Part shown: positions 7,795-16,690 of the stretch, in pieces | Layout of the letters: each line of letters starts with the position of its first letter | Numbering within the stretch: position 1 is the first letter of the stretch | Source: an uncultured Bacteroides sp. | GTDB taxonomy: Bacteria > Bacteroidota > Bacteroidia > Bacteroidales > Bacteroidaceae | Reading direction: 5' to 3' | Length of the DNA stretch: 64,000 nucleotides | NCBI GenBank assembly: GCA_900551445.1 | Contig: URWA01000004.1 | Coordinates: 61,189 to 125,188, forward strand | Notes under the pieces: generated by a model | Database searches by the model: none | Told to the model about the DNA's origin: nothing | The model's input: the letters and a program-made list of their open reading frames with translations, nothing else | Position numbers and translations under genes: made by a program

Positions 7795-8913
7795 TTACGC
7801 CGTCTGATGGTTGATGCATATCCCTTTCAGGTACCATTCATACAAGCGGTGGATACCCTCGTCGATTTCCACCTTGTGGTGCCATCCCAGGCTGTGCAGC
7901 TTGCTCACGTCCGTCAGCTTGCGCAGCGTGCCGTCCGGTTTCGACGCATCCCAGCGCAGCTCACCCTTGAAGCCGATTTCCTTCATGATTTTCTCGGCCA
8001 CCTCGCGGATAGACAACTCCTTGCCCGTGCCCACGTTGATGTGGCAGTTGCGGATTTCCGTGATGCCGTCGGCGTTCTTCACCGAGTCGTCATACGTCTG
8101 CTTGAAGTCCACGTTCAACAACACATGCACACTCGCGTCCGCCATTTCCTCGCTCCACAGGAACTCACGCAACGGCTTTCCCGTACCCCAGAGCGTCACC
8201 GCTTCCGGCGTGATGCCGAACTTCGCCAGCTTCTCCAGAATCTCCGCTTCCGAGTTGCTTCCGTTCACGCCCTCCACCGGACGCAGGTCGATGTCCTTGC
8301 GCACCGCAGCCCAGTCGCCCTCGTTCAGGCATTTGGCCAGGTGAATCTTGCGGATCATGGCCGGCAGCACGTGGCTGTTCTCCAGGTGGAAATTGTCGTT
8401 CGGCCCATAGAGGTTCGTCGGCATCACCGCGATGTAGTTCGTGCCATACTGCAAGTTGAAGCTCTCACACATCTTCAGTCCCGCAATCTTCGCGATGGCA
8501 TACGGTTCATTCGTATATTCCAGCGGAGAGGTGAGGAGCACCTCCTCCTTCATCGGCTGCGGCGCCTCGCGCGGGTAGATACACGTACTGCCCAGGAACA
8601 GCAGCTTCCACACCCCGTGACGGAAACTCTCGCCGATTACGTTCTGCTGAATCTGCAAGTTCTGGTAGATAAAGTCCGCCCGGTAGTGCAGGTTGGCCAT
8701 GATGCCCCCCACATGCGCCGCCGCCAGAATCACCGCATCCGGCTTCTCCTCATCGAAAAACGCCCTTACCGCCACCGGATCCAGCAAGTCCAGCTCCTTG
8801 TGCGAACGTCCCACCAGATTGTTATACCCCCTCTGCTTGAGGTTGTTCCAGATAGCGGAACCCACCAGTCCGTGGTGTCCCGCTACATATATCTTTGCTG
8901 ATTTGTCCAACAT
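7795..8913 (-). CDS. fcl: GDP-L-fucose synthase
   Basis: Fcl (WcaG) epimerises and reduces GDP-4-keto-6-deoxymannose to GDP-L-fucose, using NADPH. The 372-residue protein has the SDR Rossmann start VAGHHGLVGSAI (about 10-21), the LLFLGSTCIYP serine region, and catalytic Tyr-x3-Lys in YAIAKIAG (near residue 138). The LENSHVLPAMIRK block typical of fucose synthases is also present. It is about 50 residues longer than E. coli Fcl because of an insert around SNSEAEILEKLAKFGITPEA, a usual feature of the Bacteroides form. It lies just downstream of gmd, whose product is its substrate. Confidence 0.95.
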   Translation of the reverse strand: MLDKSAKIYVAGHHGLVGSAIWNNLKQRGYNNLVGRSHKELDLLDPVAVRAFFDEEKPDAVILAAAHVGGIMANLHYRADFIYQNLQIQQNVIGESFRHGVWKLLFLGSTCIYPREAPQPMKEEVLLTSPLEYTNEPYAIAKIAGLKMCESFNLQYGTNYIAVMPTNLYGPNDNFHLENSHVLPAMIRKIHLAKCLNEGDWAAVRKDIDLRPVEGVNGSNSEAEILEKLAKFGITPEAVTLWGTGKPLREFLWSEEMADASVHVLLNVDFKQTYDDSVKNADGITEIRNCHINVGTGKELSIREVAEKIMKEIGFKGELRWDASKPDGTLRKLTDVSKLHSLGWHHKVEIDEGIHRLYEWYLKGICINHQTA

Positions 8914-8949
8914 AATAAAACCTCCGTTTCTTAGTAGAAAAATCCCGTT

Positions 8950-8993
8950 TTTACGTTTAACTTTTACCTTTTAACTATTAACTTTTAACTATT
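8950..8993. repeat. AT-rich 'TTAACTTTTA' spacer
   Basis: The 75-base gap between gmd and fcl consists largely of (T/C)TTTAAC and CTTTTA words. It is the same spacer family as at 5388 and 7757. Confidence 0.6.
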
Positions 8994-10083
8994 TCACGAT
9001 TCCTTTCTCCAGGTATTCTGCCAGGTTCGTGCGGATTTTCTCGCCCGCCTTTTCCACGGCCACCTTCGCCATGTCCGCATCCACCATGATTTTCACCAGT
9101 TCCTCGAAAGTCGTCTTGTTCGGGTCCCATCCCAGTTCCGCTTTCGCCTTCGTCGGGTCACCCCAAAGGTTCACCACATCCGTCGGGCGGTAGAAATCCT
9201 CGCTCACTTCCACCAGACAGCGGCCGGTAGCCTTGTCGTATCCCTTCTCGTTGATCCCTTCACCCTTGAATTCCAGTTCGATGCCCGCATGCTTGAACGC
9301 CAGGTAGCAGAATTCCCGTACCGAGTGCTGTACCCCCGTGGCGATGACGAAATCCTCCGGCTTCTTGTGCTGCAGGATCAGCCACATACATTCCACGTAG
9401 TCCTTCGCATACCCCCAGTCGCGCAGTGAATCCAGGTTACCCAGATACAGCTTGTCCTGCTTGCCCTGTGCGATACGCGCAGCCGCCAGCGTAATCTTAC
9501 GCGTCACGAAAGTCTCCCCACGGCGTTCCGATTCATGGTTGAACAGGATACCCGAGCAGCAGAACATGTGGTACGCCTCGCGGTATTCCTTCACAATCCA
9601 GTAACCGTAGAGCTTGGCCACCGCATACGGGCTGTAGGGGTGGAACGGCGTGTTCTCGTTCTGCGGCACTTCCTCCACCTTACCGTAAAGTTCCGAAGTA
9701 GAAGCCTGATAGATGCGGCAAGTCTCCGTCAGTCCGCACAGACGCACGGCCTCCAGCACACGGAGCACCCCCGTGGCATCCACGTTGGCCGTAAATTCCG
9801 GCGAGTCGAAGCTCACCTGCACGTGGCTCTGTGCCGCCAGGTTATAAATCTCGGTAGGCTGCACCTTGCTCACTACCTGCAACATACTCATGGAGTCCGT
9901 CAAGTCCGCATAGTGCAGGTGGAAGTTCGGTTTTCCTTCCAGGTGCGCGATGCGTTCGCGGTAATCCACAGACGAACGGCGGATGGTGCCGTGTACGTCA
10001 TAACCTTTTTCCAATAAGAATTCGGCCAGGAACGAACCGTCCTGTCCTGTAATACCTGTGATAAGTGCTGTTTTTCTTTCCAT
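8989..10083 (-). CDS. gmd: GDP-mannose 4,6-dehydratase
   Basis: Gmd converts GDP-mannose to GDP-4-keto-6-deoxymannose, the first committed step to GDP-fucose. The 364-residue protein has the extended SDR motif ALITGITGQDGSFLAEFLL (about 6-24), the RRSS element, NLAAQSHVQVSF (catalytic-site serine strand), YQASTSELYGK, and Tyr-x3-Lys in YSPYAVAKLYGYW (about 150-162). It also has the downstream NHESERRGETFVTRK block, diagnostic of Gmd. It is GC-rich and marks the boundary of the AT-rich polysaccharide cassette, which begins immediately upstream at about 10.1 kb. Confidence 0.97.
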   Translation of the reverse strand: MERKTALITGITGQDGSFLAEFLLEKGYDVHGTIRRSSVDYRERIAHLEGKPNFHLHYADLTDSMSMLQVVSKVQPTEIYNLAAQSHVQVSFDSPEFTANVDATGVLRVLEAVRLCGLTETCRIYQASTSELYGKVEEVPQNENTPFHPYSPYAVAKLYGYWIVKEYREAYHMFCCSGILFNHESERRGETFVTRKITLAAARIAQGKQDKLYLGNLDSLRDWGYAKDYVECMWLILQHKKPEDFVIATGVQHSVREFCYLAFKHAGIELEFKGEGINEKGYDKATGRCLVEVSEDFYRPTDVVNLWGDPTKAKAELGWDPNKTTFEELVKIMVDADMAKVAVEKAGEKIRTNLAEYLEKGIVK

Positions 10084-10215
10084 TCTGATTAAAACTTTAT
10101 TTTGTATCTGTTAGCTATTACTTTTTTCCTTTTAATTGAATCTGTCTTTTTTATATAGCGTACTTACTCGTTTCCTTGTTGGAAATTCCTATAAGATACT
10201 TTATTTAAATGATTC

Positions 10216-10821
10216 CTATAGATTTAGTTCATATTTAAAACTCATAAGTAGTCTAGTTGTTTCCATGTTACTTTCTACGGGAATAGAAACTTCTGGACTC
10301 ACATTTAAATTCATTACTTTAAAATCAAGTCCTACTTTGATACGTTTCTCACATAATCTGTATTCAGGATAGCTTGTAAATTCACTTCTTAATGAGATGG
10401 CTTTATGGAGTACAAACGAAAGCCCTGCTTTGAAAGCCGTATCATATCCATACGATGAGTCATAATGAGGGCGTACACCGCCAAATATATTACACCATGA
10501 AAGTATAGGGTATTGCACCTCAATCATGCCTCCCATCATTTTATATAGTCTACGGTAATGTACTCCGCCATATACGCAGCCATTGTATTGAAGTTCCTTT
10601 AATGCTCCTTTATATCCTGCATAACCGTTTATTACTTGATTCTTTAGTTTCGTTACGAATACACTGTGTTCTGCCAGTATATACCAGTTCTTTTTATCTT
10701 TATATCCGATTCTAGCATACTCATTATCTCTTACTCCGAGTAGTATAGCCCTCTGTCCAAATGCTTGTATGCTACAAGTAGTAATGAGAAATATGCTTAT
10801 AAGAAAAAACTTTATATTCAT
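10216..10821 (-). CDS. Small secreted protein, predicted outer-membrane beta-barrel
   Basis: The 201-residue product starts with a clear signal peptide (MNIKFFLISIFLITTCSIQAFGQ). The mature part alternates polar and hydrophobic/aromatic residues in strand-length blocks, for example YARIGYKDKKNWYILAEH, GGMIEVQYPILSW and GLSFVLHKAISLRSEFTSY. It ends in FKYELNL, consistent with a small outer-membrane barrel. I recognise no specific family. Its ATG overlaps the stop of the upstream acyltransferase-SGNH gene by 4 bases, so it is the last gene of the AT-rich operon. A role in surface anchoring or export of the polysaccharide is only a guess. Confidence 0.75.
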   Translation of the reverse strand: MNIKFFLISIFLITTCSIQAFGQRAILLGVRDNEYARIGYKDKKNWYILAEHSVFVTKLKNQVINGYAGYKGALKELQYNGCVYGGVHYRRLYKMMGGMIEVQYPILSWCNIFGGVRPHYDSSYGYDTAFKAGLSFVLHKAISLRSEFTSYPEYRLCEKRIKVGLDFKVMNLNVSPEVSIPVESNMETTRLLMSFKYELNL

Positions 10822-12296
10822 AATATCTTACTCAATTCTGAAGAAAGCAGGGCATAACCTTTTGAATTTAGATGAAGACCATCTACCGTATATTCTGGAT
10901 TGATGCCTCCATTATAAAGAAAATCTTCTGCAACGTTTAAAAAGATACTATTCTTTTGCTCCTTCAATTTATTTTCTATGCATTTGTTAATATTACTGAT
11001 AATTTCATATTTAAATCCGTCCTTAGGTAGAATAGAAATACATACAATACGTTTACAGGTAAAATTTTTCATCAAATTCATATATTGATTTGCAAATTCT
11101 TCTGCAAATTCTGTCTTGTTAGATATGGTCAAATCGTTTGTTCCCACCAATAATACCACAGTGGCTTCCTTGTCATTTATTATGATGCTACTACAATCTG
11201 CTATTTTGTATCCATCTACACCTAGATTTTCGGAGTCAATAAAAGGTATGTATCTTTCCGTATCCCAGTTCCTTACTAAAGAATCACCGATGAAAATTAC
11301 TTTTTCTGAATCATTATGGCTGCATCCAGGTAAAAAGAAGAGTAAAACTAGAAATATACCTTTCCATTCATTGAACGTTCTTGGAAATATTAGTTTCCTT
11401 ATGAACTCAATTTTGTATATAGCGATTGATAGAAAGTAAGCTATGGTTATTGTAAGTATTAAGGCAAGTAATCCCCATATCACTGTCGTAGGTATTATTA
11501 ATTCCAGGGCATTGTAAATGTATACATGGGTAAGATAGATAGGTAAAGAGTATTTGCCAATTGCCCTAAGCCATTTCATCTTTAAGATTGGTAGAACAGT
11601 AAGAATTAGCATAAATCCAGTTATAGGCATAAACATAATTCCATATCCTATATGCTTATTCCAGTATAACCATGATAGAATAATAAAGATTACAGCTCCG
11701 ATGTATTTAGTCCATTCCTTCCAATGAATTAGTCCTTTCACTAAAATCCCATAAACAAAGTATTGCACGGCTGTGAAAGCTCCGAATGGTAGGTGATTTC
11801 TCATCCATTCTGCTTGTATCCAAGAAAAGCAAAAAGTGATTAGCGATAAGACTATTAAAGAAATTCTTACCCATTTTTTGTTGTCACTTATTATTTTTAG
11901 GAGACTGAAAGTACAGAATGTGGGGAGGAACCATAGAAATAGGACACCTACATTTTCTTTTAGAAGTTTTTGGCTGCCGATTATAAATGCAGATAATATA
12001 TTCAAAACTTCTGGATGTTTACCTTCCAAGAGGGTAAAAACTACAAAAGAAAATATAAAGAATAATATATAAGGAATCCAGTTTCTGGATATAATATTGC
12101 TTATATTGGTGGGGGTTAACTCTTTCTTATTATTATACAGCCATGGTAAGATGAAGAAACACACCACATGGAATGTATATAAATAGGACATCAAAGGACT
12201 GTTTTGGGGAGCCACTATGTGATTATGACCAATAACTATTAGGATTGTGAGAAATCCCTTTATCGAAGCTGAGTCTTGTTTTGATAAACTAAGCAT
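10818..12296 (-). CDS. Acyltransferase-3 membrane protein fused to SGNH hydrolase
   Basis: Residues 1 to about 300 form a multi-pass acyltransferase-3 domain (about ten membrane segments) with an early histidine in IVIGHNH. Residues about 330-492 form an SGNH domain: block I FIGDSLV (Ser339), block III-like VLLVGTNDL, and the terminal Asp/His in VDGLHLN. This two-domain layout is that of OatA/WxcX-like sugar O-acetylases. In these the membrane part moves an acetyl group and the exposed SGNH part places it on the glycan. The linker contains LFFLPGC, which resembles a lipobox but is internal. The gene overlaps its upstream neighbour by 37 bases. Confidence 0.88.
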   Translation of the reverse strand: MLSLSKQDSASIKGFLTILIVIGHNHIVAPQNSPLMSYLYTFHVVCFFILPWLYNNKKELTPTNISNIISRNWIPYILFFIFSFVVFTLLEGKHPEVLNILSAFIIGSQKLLKENVGVLFLWFLPTFCTFSLLKIISDNKKWVRISLIVLSLITFCFSWIQAEWMRNHLPFGAFTAVQYFVYGILVKGLIHWKEWTKYIGAVIFIILSWLYWNKHIGYGIMFMPITGFMLILTVLPILKMKWLRAIGKYSLPIYLTHVYIYNALELIIPTTVIWGLLALILTITIAYFLSIAIYKIEFIRKLIFPRTFNEWKGIFLVLLFFLPGCSHNDSEKVIFIGDSLVRNWDTERYIPFIDSENLGVDGYKIADCSSIIINDKEATVVLLVGTNDLTISNKTEFAEEFANQYMNLMKNFTCKRIVCISILPKDGFKYEIISNINKCIENKLKEQKNSIFLNVAEDFLYNGGINPEYTVDGLHLNSKGYALLSSELSKIL

Positions 12297-13192
12297 GTCG
12301 TTTCTTTTTTCAGTTGTTTAGCTAGTTTTCTTGTAAACTTATCGGATCCATTCGCATTAAGATGGTCTACTGAATGATAAAGATTAATATCATCAAAATC
12401 CTTATCATTAAGAAAATTGAAATATCTTATGCCTTCTTCATTGCAAATTTGTTTTACAAGTAGGGTAGTGCTTGTTTGTTTCTTGTAGTCAGCATAAAAT
12501 GGTGAGGTTACAATAGTAAGCTTTATGCCTTTATCTTTGCATAACTTTATGATTCTTGTAAACTCTTCAACTTTATCTGTGTCTGTTTTGATACTATCAT
12601 TATCATATATTCCTTTTTCACCCTTATAAAATCCAGACAAAGGCTGGAATCCATTTTTATGGAATGTTCCTCTATCTTTAAGATTTGGGATTAGTTTTAG
12701 GAACATTGAATTATAAGGATAAATCTCTGACAGACATTTCCACATCTCGAATCTAGAACGCATTTTTAGGAATCTGTGTGTTTCTTTGTGGTTTTTATAG
12801 GGCAAAAGAGCTGAGAGTCTGTCGTAGTTATTGCCACCTGTAAAATCGTATGGTACTATATCAAGGATAACCCATTTGGGGGTATACCGACTTAACATTA
12901 CTTGTAACTGTGCACTTTGATACATCAAAAAATATCCAGATCTTCCTGCATTAAAACAGCTCAGGCCCAATGAATCACTTAGAATTTCCGGATTATAGTG
13001 ATTCCTTGCTCTTGATGATCCGAGAATCACTATATCGCATTGTTGCCTTTCCATAGCTTCACTGGCATAGAAGTATTCTTCATCTTTTTGATTGTCGTAC
13101 ATCCATTTAAGCCCATATCCAATTAATCTGTCCGCTCCAATCAATAGTATAGCCAGTATTACTCCTTTTATAATGAAACTTCTCATTGTCAT
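12260..13192 (-). CDS. SGNH/DltD-like membrane-anchored protein, partner of MBOAT
   Basis: The 310-residue protein has one N-terminal membrane anchor (about residues 5-25). A periplasmic domain follows, with the SGNH-type nucleophile in VILGSSRARNH (about 55-65), a GRSGYF block (Gly/Asn region) and a terminal DH pair in HSVDHLN. Proteins of this shape encoded next to MBOAT acyltransferases act as the second half of O-acetylation machines, as in DltB/DltD or AlgI/AlgJ. The gene is 11 bases downstream of the MBOAT gene, supporting that pairing. The start could also be at Met3. Confidence 0.8.
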   Translation of the reverse strand: MTMRSFIIKGVILAILLIGADRLIGYGLKWMYDNQKDEEYFYASEAMERQQCDIVILGSSRARNHYNPEILSDSLGLSCFNAGRSGYFLMYQSAQLQVMLSRYTPKWVILDIVPYDFTGGNNYDRLSALLPYKNHKETHRFLKMRSRFEMWKCLSEIYPYNSMFLKLIPNLKDRGTFHKNGFQPLSGFYKGEKGIYDNDSIKTDTDKVEEFTRIIKLCKDKGIKLTIVTSPFYADYKKQTSTTLLVKQICNEEGIRYFNFLNDKDFDDINLYHSVDHLNANGSDKFTRKLAKQLKKETTCLVYQNKTQLR

Positions 13193-13203
13193 AATCCAAA
13201 CTC

Positions 13204-14631
13204 TTAAAATTGGAAATAAATAAACTGTCCTCCATCGAAAACTCCAACAGCCAGTATCATAATTGTTAGAAAAATATATGATAGGAATCGGATTCCTATA
13301 TATTTGTTTTCGAGCATTGGATGTTTACCTTTTTTTTCTTGTATGATGTCACAAAAGAATAGAATCGTACATCCAATTATTATATATATAAGTAAGGATA
13401 TCTGAGGTAAATATAGATGACCTATAGGTTTGAACATCATAGAAACAGCTTTAAAAGCATCTTCCACACTATTTGCTTTAAAGAAAGTCCAAGCTACTGT
13501 CATTAGTACAAAGGTAACAGTAATATTCCACCAATAAGCAATTTGGCTATTTTCGCTTAGCTTGAAGAACCTTCTTGTATTGGTCTTAAGATTTTTCATT
13601 TCTTTGCCAATTACCTGAAATAACCCATTTAAAAAGCCCCATATTACAAAAGTCCAGTTGGCTCCATGCCATAAGCCTGATACTGTGAATGTGACCAGTA
13701 AGTTAAATATGTGTCTGCCTTTGCTACACCTATTTCCTCCTAATGGTATATATACATAATCTCTGAACCATGTGGAAAGTGATATATGCCATCTTCTCCA
13801 AAAATCAGTTACACATGTAGCCATGTATGGTCTTTCGAAGTTCATCATGAGGTCAAATCCCATTACTTTTCCACAGCCTATTGCAATAAACGAATATCCG
13901 CCAAAGTCGCAATAGATTTGAATGGAGAATAGTATGGCTGCTACTAGTACCGACAATCCTGAGTGATTGTTTAGATTGTTAAATATGGGATCTACATATA
14001 ATGTGATTCTGTCTGCAATCATCACTTTCATGAAATATCCCCATAACATCATTCTTAATCCTTTTACCACATTTTCAGGAACAAAACTATGTTTTGCTTT
14101 TAGTTGCGGTATAAGTTTTTCTGCTCTGTCTATAGGGCCTGCAGCTAAATCGACAAAGAATGCTATATATAGAGCATATATGCCTGGATTCTTTTCCACC
14201 ATGGTTTTTCCTTTATATACATCTACCATATATGATATAGCTTTGAATGTAAAAAAGGATATACCCACTGGTAATAATAGGTTGAATTTGGGGATTTCTA
14301 TTCTAACTCCTATGTCATTAAGTATTGTAAATACAGAATCATTGATAAAGTTTAAGTATTTAAATATTACTAAGGGTAGAATACTAAATATAATTCCTAT
14401 TGTCAGTATTCTTTTTTTCTTCCTTGCCTGTGACCTATTAATGGATATGCTTATAATATAGGAAACTATGGTTACAAATAACAACAATAAAGCATAACTC
14501 GGATTCCAGTTCATATAAAATCCATAACTTACTAACAGTAAATACTCCCATCGTAATTTATGGGGAATAAGGTAGTAGAGTAGCGTAGCTACAGGGAAAA
14601 ATAATAAAAATGAGAAACTATTAAAAAGCAT
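13204..14631 (-). CDS. MBOAT family O-acyltransferase (AlgI/DltB-like)
   Basis: This 475-residue integral membrane protein of about 10-12 helices opens MLFNSFSFLLFFPVATLLYYL, as is typical of AlgI-type MBOATs. It contains the conserved block PYMATCVTDFWRRWHISLSTW, and the catalytic histidine region in VSGLWHGANWTFVIWGFLNG near residue 320. MBOATs move acyl (usually acetyl) groups across the inner membrane for polysaccharide modification. It is followed 11 bases later by an SGNH/DltD-like gene that would complete the transfer. AT-rich like the rest of the cassette. Confidence 0.93.
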   Translation of the reverse strand: MLFNSFSFLLFFPVATLLYYLIPHKLRWEYLLLVSYGFYMNWNPSYALLLLFVTIVSYIISISINRSQARKKKRILTIGIIFSILPLVIFKYLNFINDSVFTILNDIGVRIEIPKFNLLLPVGISFFTFKAISYMVDVYKGKTMVEKNPGIYALYIAFFVDLAAGPIDRAEKLIPQLKAKHSFVPENVVKGLRMMLWGYFMKVMIADRITLYVDPIFNNLNNHSGLSVLVAAILFSIQIYCDFGGYSFIAIGCGKVMGFDLMMNFERPYMATCVTDFWRRWHISLSTWFRDYVYIPLGGNRCSKGRHIFNLLVTFTVSGLWHGANWTFVIWGFLNGLFQVIGKEMKNLKTNTRRFFKLSENSQIAYWWNITVTFVLMTVAWTFFKANSVEDAFKAVSMMFKPIGHLYLPQISLLIYIIIGCTILFFCDIIQEKKGKHPMLENKYIGIRFLSYIFLTIMILAVGVFDGGQFIYFQF

Positions 14632-14634
14632 AAA

Positions 14635-15582
14635 TTATTTTCTATTATATTCTCGATATTGTAAGAATTTCACTAATAGATTCCATGTAAAAGAAGTATG
14701 TTTGGCTATATTCATAAGCTTTCCTATAGGATCCTTAGTAAAATAATTACCATATTTCAACGCTTCATTTCTGCTTAATTTGACTCTGCCTGATAATAGT
14801 TGGCAGTAACAAAGATTGCGAGCAATAATTCCTATAGCTTTTTTGTAACTTTCGGAATTAAGGTCAACCCTTCCAATTAACCTCTTTTGCCATTCTTCCA
14901 CTGATGGAGCATTATTCCATCGGATTTGCATCTTTTTTAACCATCCTTCTTTGCGGGTAACGTCCCCACCATCACTGACATATAATATCTCGGGAATCAT
15001 TCCCCATTTACCAAAAGATGCTAAATAAAACCAAAACTCCCAGTCCTCAGTCACTCTGAGGTCTGTCCTTTGACCATTGGTCTTTTGTACTGTATCTTTG
15101 CGCATTGTAGTGCTGCAAGTCCCCACATGCTGATATAAAGCCCAAAATGAATAAAAATCATTAATGACAAACGGTATTTGATTGGGTAGAACTGGACAAT
15201 ATAAAGGTTGTTTACCTATAGCTATGTGTTTTTGTCCAACTGTAACAGCTATACATTCTTGGTGATTCAATAGGAATGAAACTGTCTGTTCTATGTAGCC
15301 ATCATTCCAGTAGTCATCTGCATCAAGAAAAGTTAGAAATTCTCCTTTTGCCAATTCGATTCCTTTATTTCTAGCTACAGAGGGCCCTGAGTTTCTTTGT
15401 TGGTGCAAAGAGATATTTTTTTCTTTTCTAGCTTTTATGATATCAATCGAATTATCTGTACTGCCATCATCTACCAATATCACTTCGTAGGTATATTGGG
15501 TAGTTTGATTGAATATTGAATCAAGGCACCTGTTAAGTAGTGGTGCTGCATTGTATACTGGAATGATAATTGATAAGTCCAT
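14635..15582 (-). CDS. Glycosyltransferase family 2
   Basis: This 315-residue protein has the canonical GT-A start SIIIPVYNAAPLLNRCLDS (residues 4-22). The nucleotide-binding LVDDGSTDNS (36-45) and the DxD-type LDADDYW (about 88-94) follow. No membrane segment. GT2 enzymes add one sugar from a nucleotide donor, usually with inversion; the sugar cannot be read from sequence. It is separated by three bases from the MBOAT gene and by four from the GT4 gene, so it is part of one transcription unit. Confidence 0.92.
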   Translation of the reverse strand: MDLSIIIPVYNAAPLLNRCLDSIFNQTTQYTYEVILVDDGSTDNSIDIIKARKEKNISLHQQRNSGPSVARNKGIELAKGEFLTFLDADDYWNDGYIEQTVSFLLNHQECIAVTVGQKHIAIGKQPLYCPVLPNQIPFVINDFYSFWALYQHVGTCSTTMRKDTVQKTNGQRTDLRVTEDWEFWFYLASFGKWGMIPEILYVSDGGDVTRKEGWLKKMQIRWNNAPSVEEWQKRLIGRVDLNSESYKKAIGIIARNLCYCQLLSGRVKLSRNEALKYGNYFTKDPIGKLMNIAKHTSFTWNLLVKFLQYREYNRK

Positions 15583-15586
15583 TTTA

Positions 15587-16690
15587 TTAACTCTTTAATA
15601 TTGAGTTCAGAGTGTTCTCAAAATTAGTTAGTTTATATTTTGTTTCATAAAGAGAGAGGCCGTTTACTCCCATTCTTTCTCGGTCTTCTTTGTTGTTGAT
15701 TAGACTTTTCAAGCAGTGAGCCAAAGAATCTATATCATGGGGATTACATAAAAGGCCATTATATCCGTCCTCTATGATTTCTGGTATGGCACCCTCGTAT
15801 GAAGAGACGCACGGTAATCTGTGCTGCATTGCTTCTAATAATACAACAGGAAAACACTCTTGCGCATAGTATGTAGGGAAGACAAAAATATCTGCGGTGT
15901 CGTAATATTTTTCTTTCTCTAATCCGTATGCTCGCCCCTTATAAAATACGTAGGAGCCTAATCCTCGGTTATTAATTTCCTTATTGATTCTTTCGATGTT
16001 TATTTCTTCAGTTTCTCCTCCCACAAGATTACATATAAATTCACATCCTTGGTCTCTTAAGATTTTGCATGCATCAAGTAAACAAATTACTCCTTTGCTT
16101 TCTATTAGATTCGATAAAAATAGAATTGTAGGAATGGGATTATTCTTTTTGGATTCTGTCTTTGGGGAATTTATGAGTTCAGGAATGCCATTGGGGCATA
16201 TTCTTACTTGTTCTTTTTTGATAATTCCTTTTACATCGTCATATAGTAACTCAGATAAAAGTATAACGGTTGTATGCTTGTATACTAAGTGATATATCCA
16301 TTTATAAAATGGTTTGGACGAGTACTCTTTCATTCCTTTATTATGGAAATGTATAATCACATTATTGCAAAAGAGTTTACACATTAACACGAAAGGAGCA
16401 TCCTTTAGAAATGGTATACCGAAGCATGAAGTCGCTAAATAACAAGTATCATATCTCCGAGTTACGAGGTAGATAAAAGTCTTTAGATAGGAGTAGAGGA
16501 ATCTAAATATTTTTTTTATAGAAAATTTCTGTATTTCATCCATACTCCTTGATGTGGATAAATTTACATAATCACATCTTGCATTGTCATTGATTAATTT
16601 ACTGTTTTTTATATACATGCTCATCATAGATGAACCATGTACAGGGGGCGGGAGAGGGACTATGAAAAGAATATTGTTATAAGTTTTCAT
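15587..16690 (-). CDS. Glycosyltransferase family 4 (GT-B)
   Basis: The chosen start is MKTYNNILFIVPLPPPVHG at 16690. An in-frame ATG at 16726 would add 12 unlikely residues and lengthen the overlap with glf. From 16690 the overlap is 14 bases. The 367-residue protein has an N-terminal Rossmann half with PPPVHGSS and a C-terminal half with ILFLSNLIESKGVICLLDA. The GT4 donor-site motif EX7E appears as FPVVLLEAMQHRLPCVSS...GAIPEII. The acceptor and sugar are unknown. Confidence 0.9.
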   Translation of the reverse strand: MKTYNNILFIVPLPPPVHGSSMMSMYIKNSKLINDNARCDYVNLSTSRSMDEIQKFSIKKIFRFLYSYLKTFIYLVTRRYDTCYLATSCFGIPFLKDAPFVLMCKLFCNNVIIHFHNKGMKEYSSKPFYKWIYHLVYKHTTVILLSELLYDDVKGIIKKEQVRICPNGIPELINSPKTESKKNNPIPTILFLSNLIESKGVICLLDACKILRDQGCEFICNLVGGETEEINIERINKEINNRGLGSYVFYKGRAYGLEKEKYYDTADIFVFPTYYAQECFPVVLLEAMQHRLPCVSSYEGAIPEIIEDGYNGLLCNPHDIDSLAHCLKSLINNKEDRERMGVNGLSLYETKYKLTNFENTLNSILKS

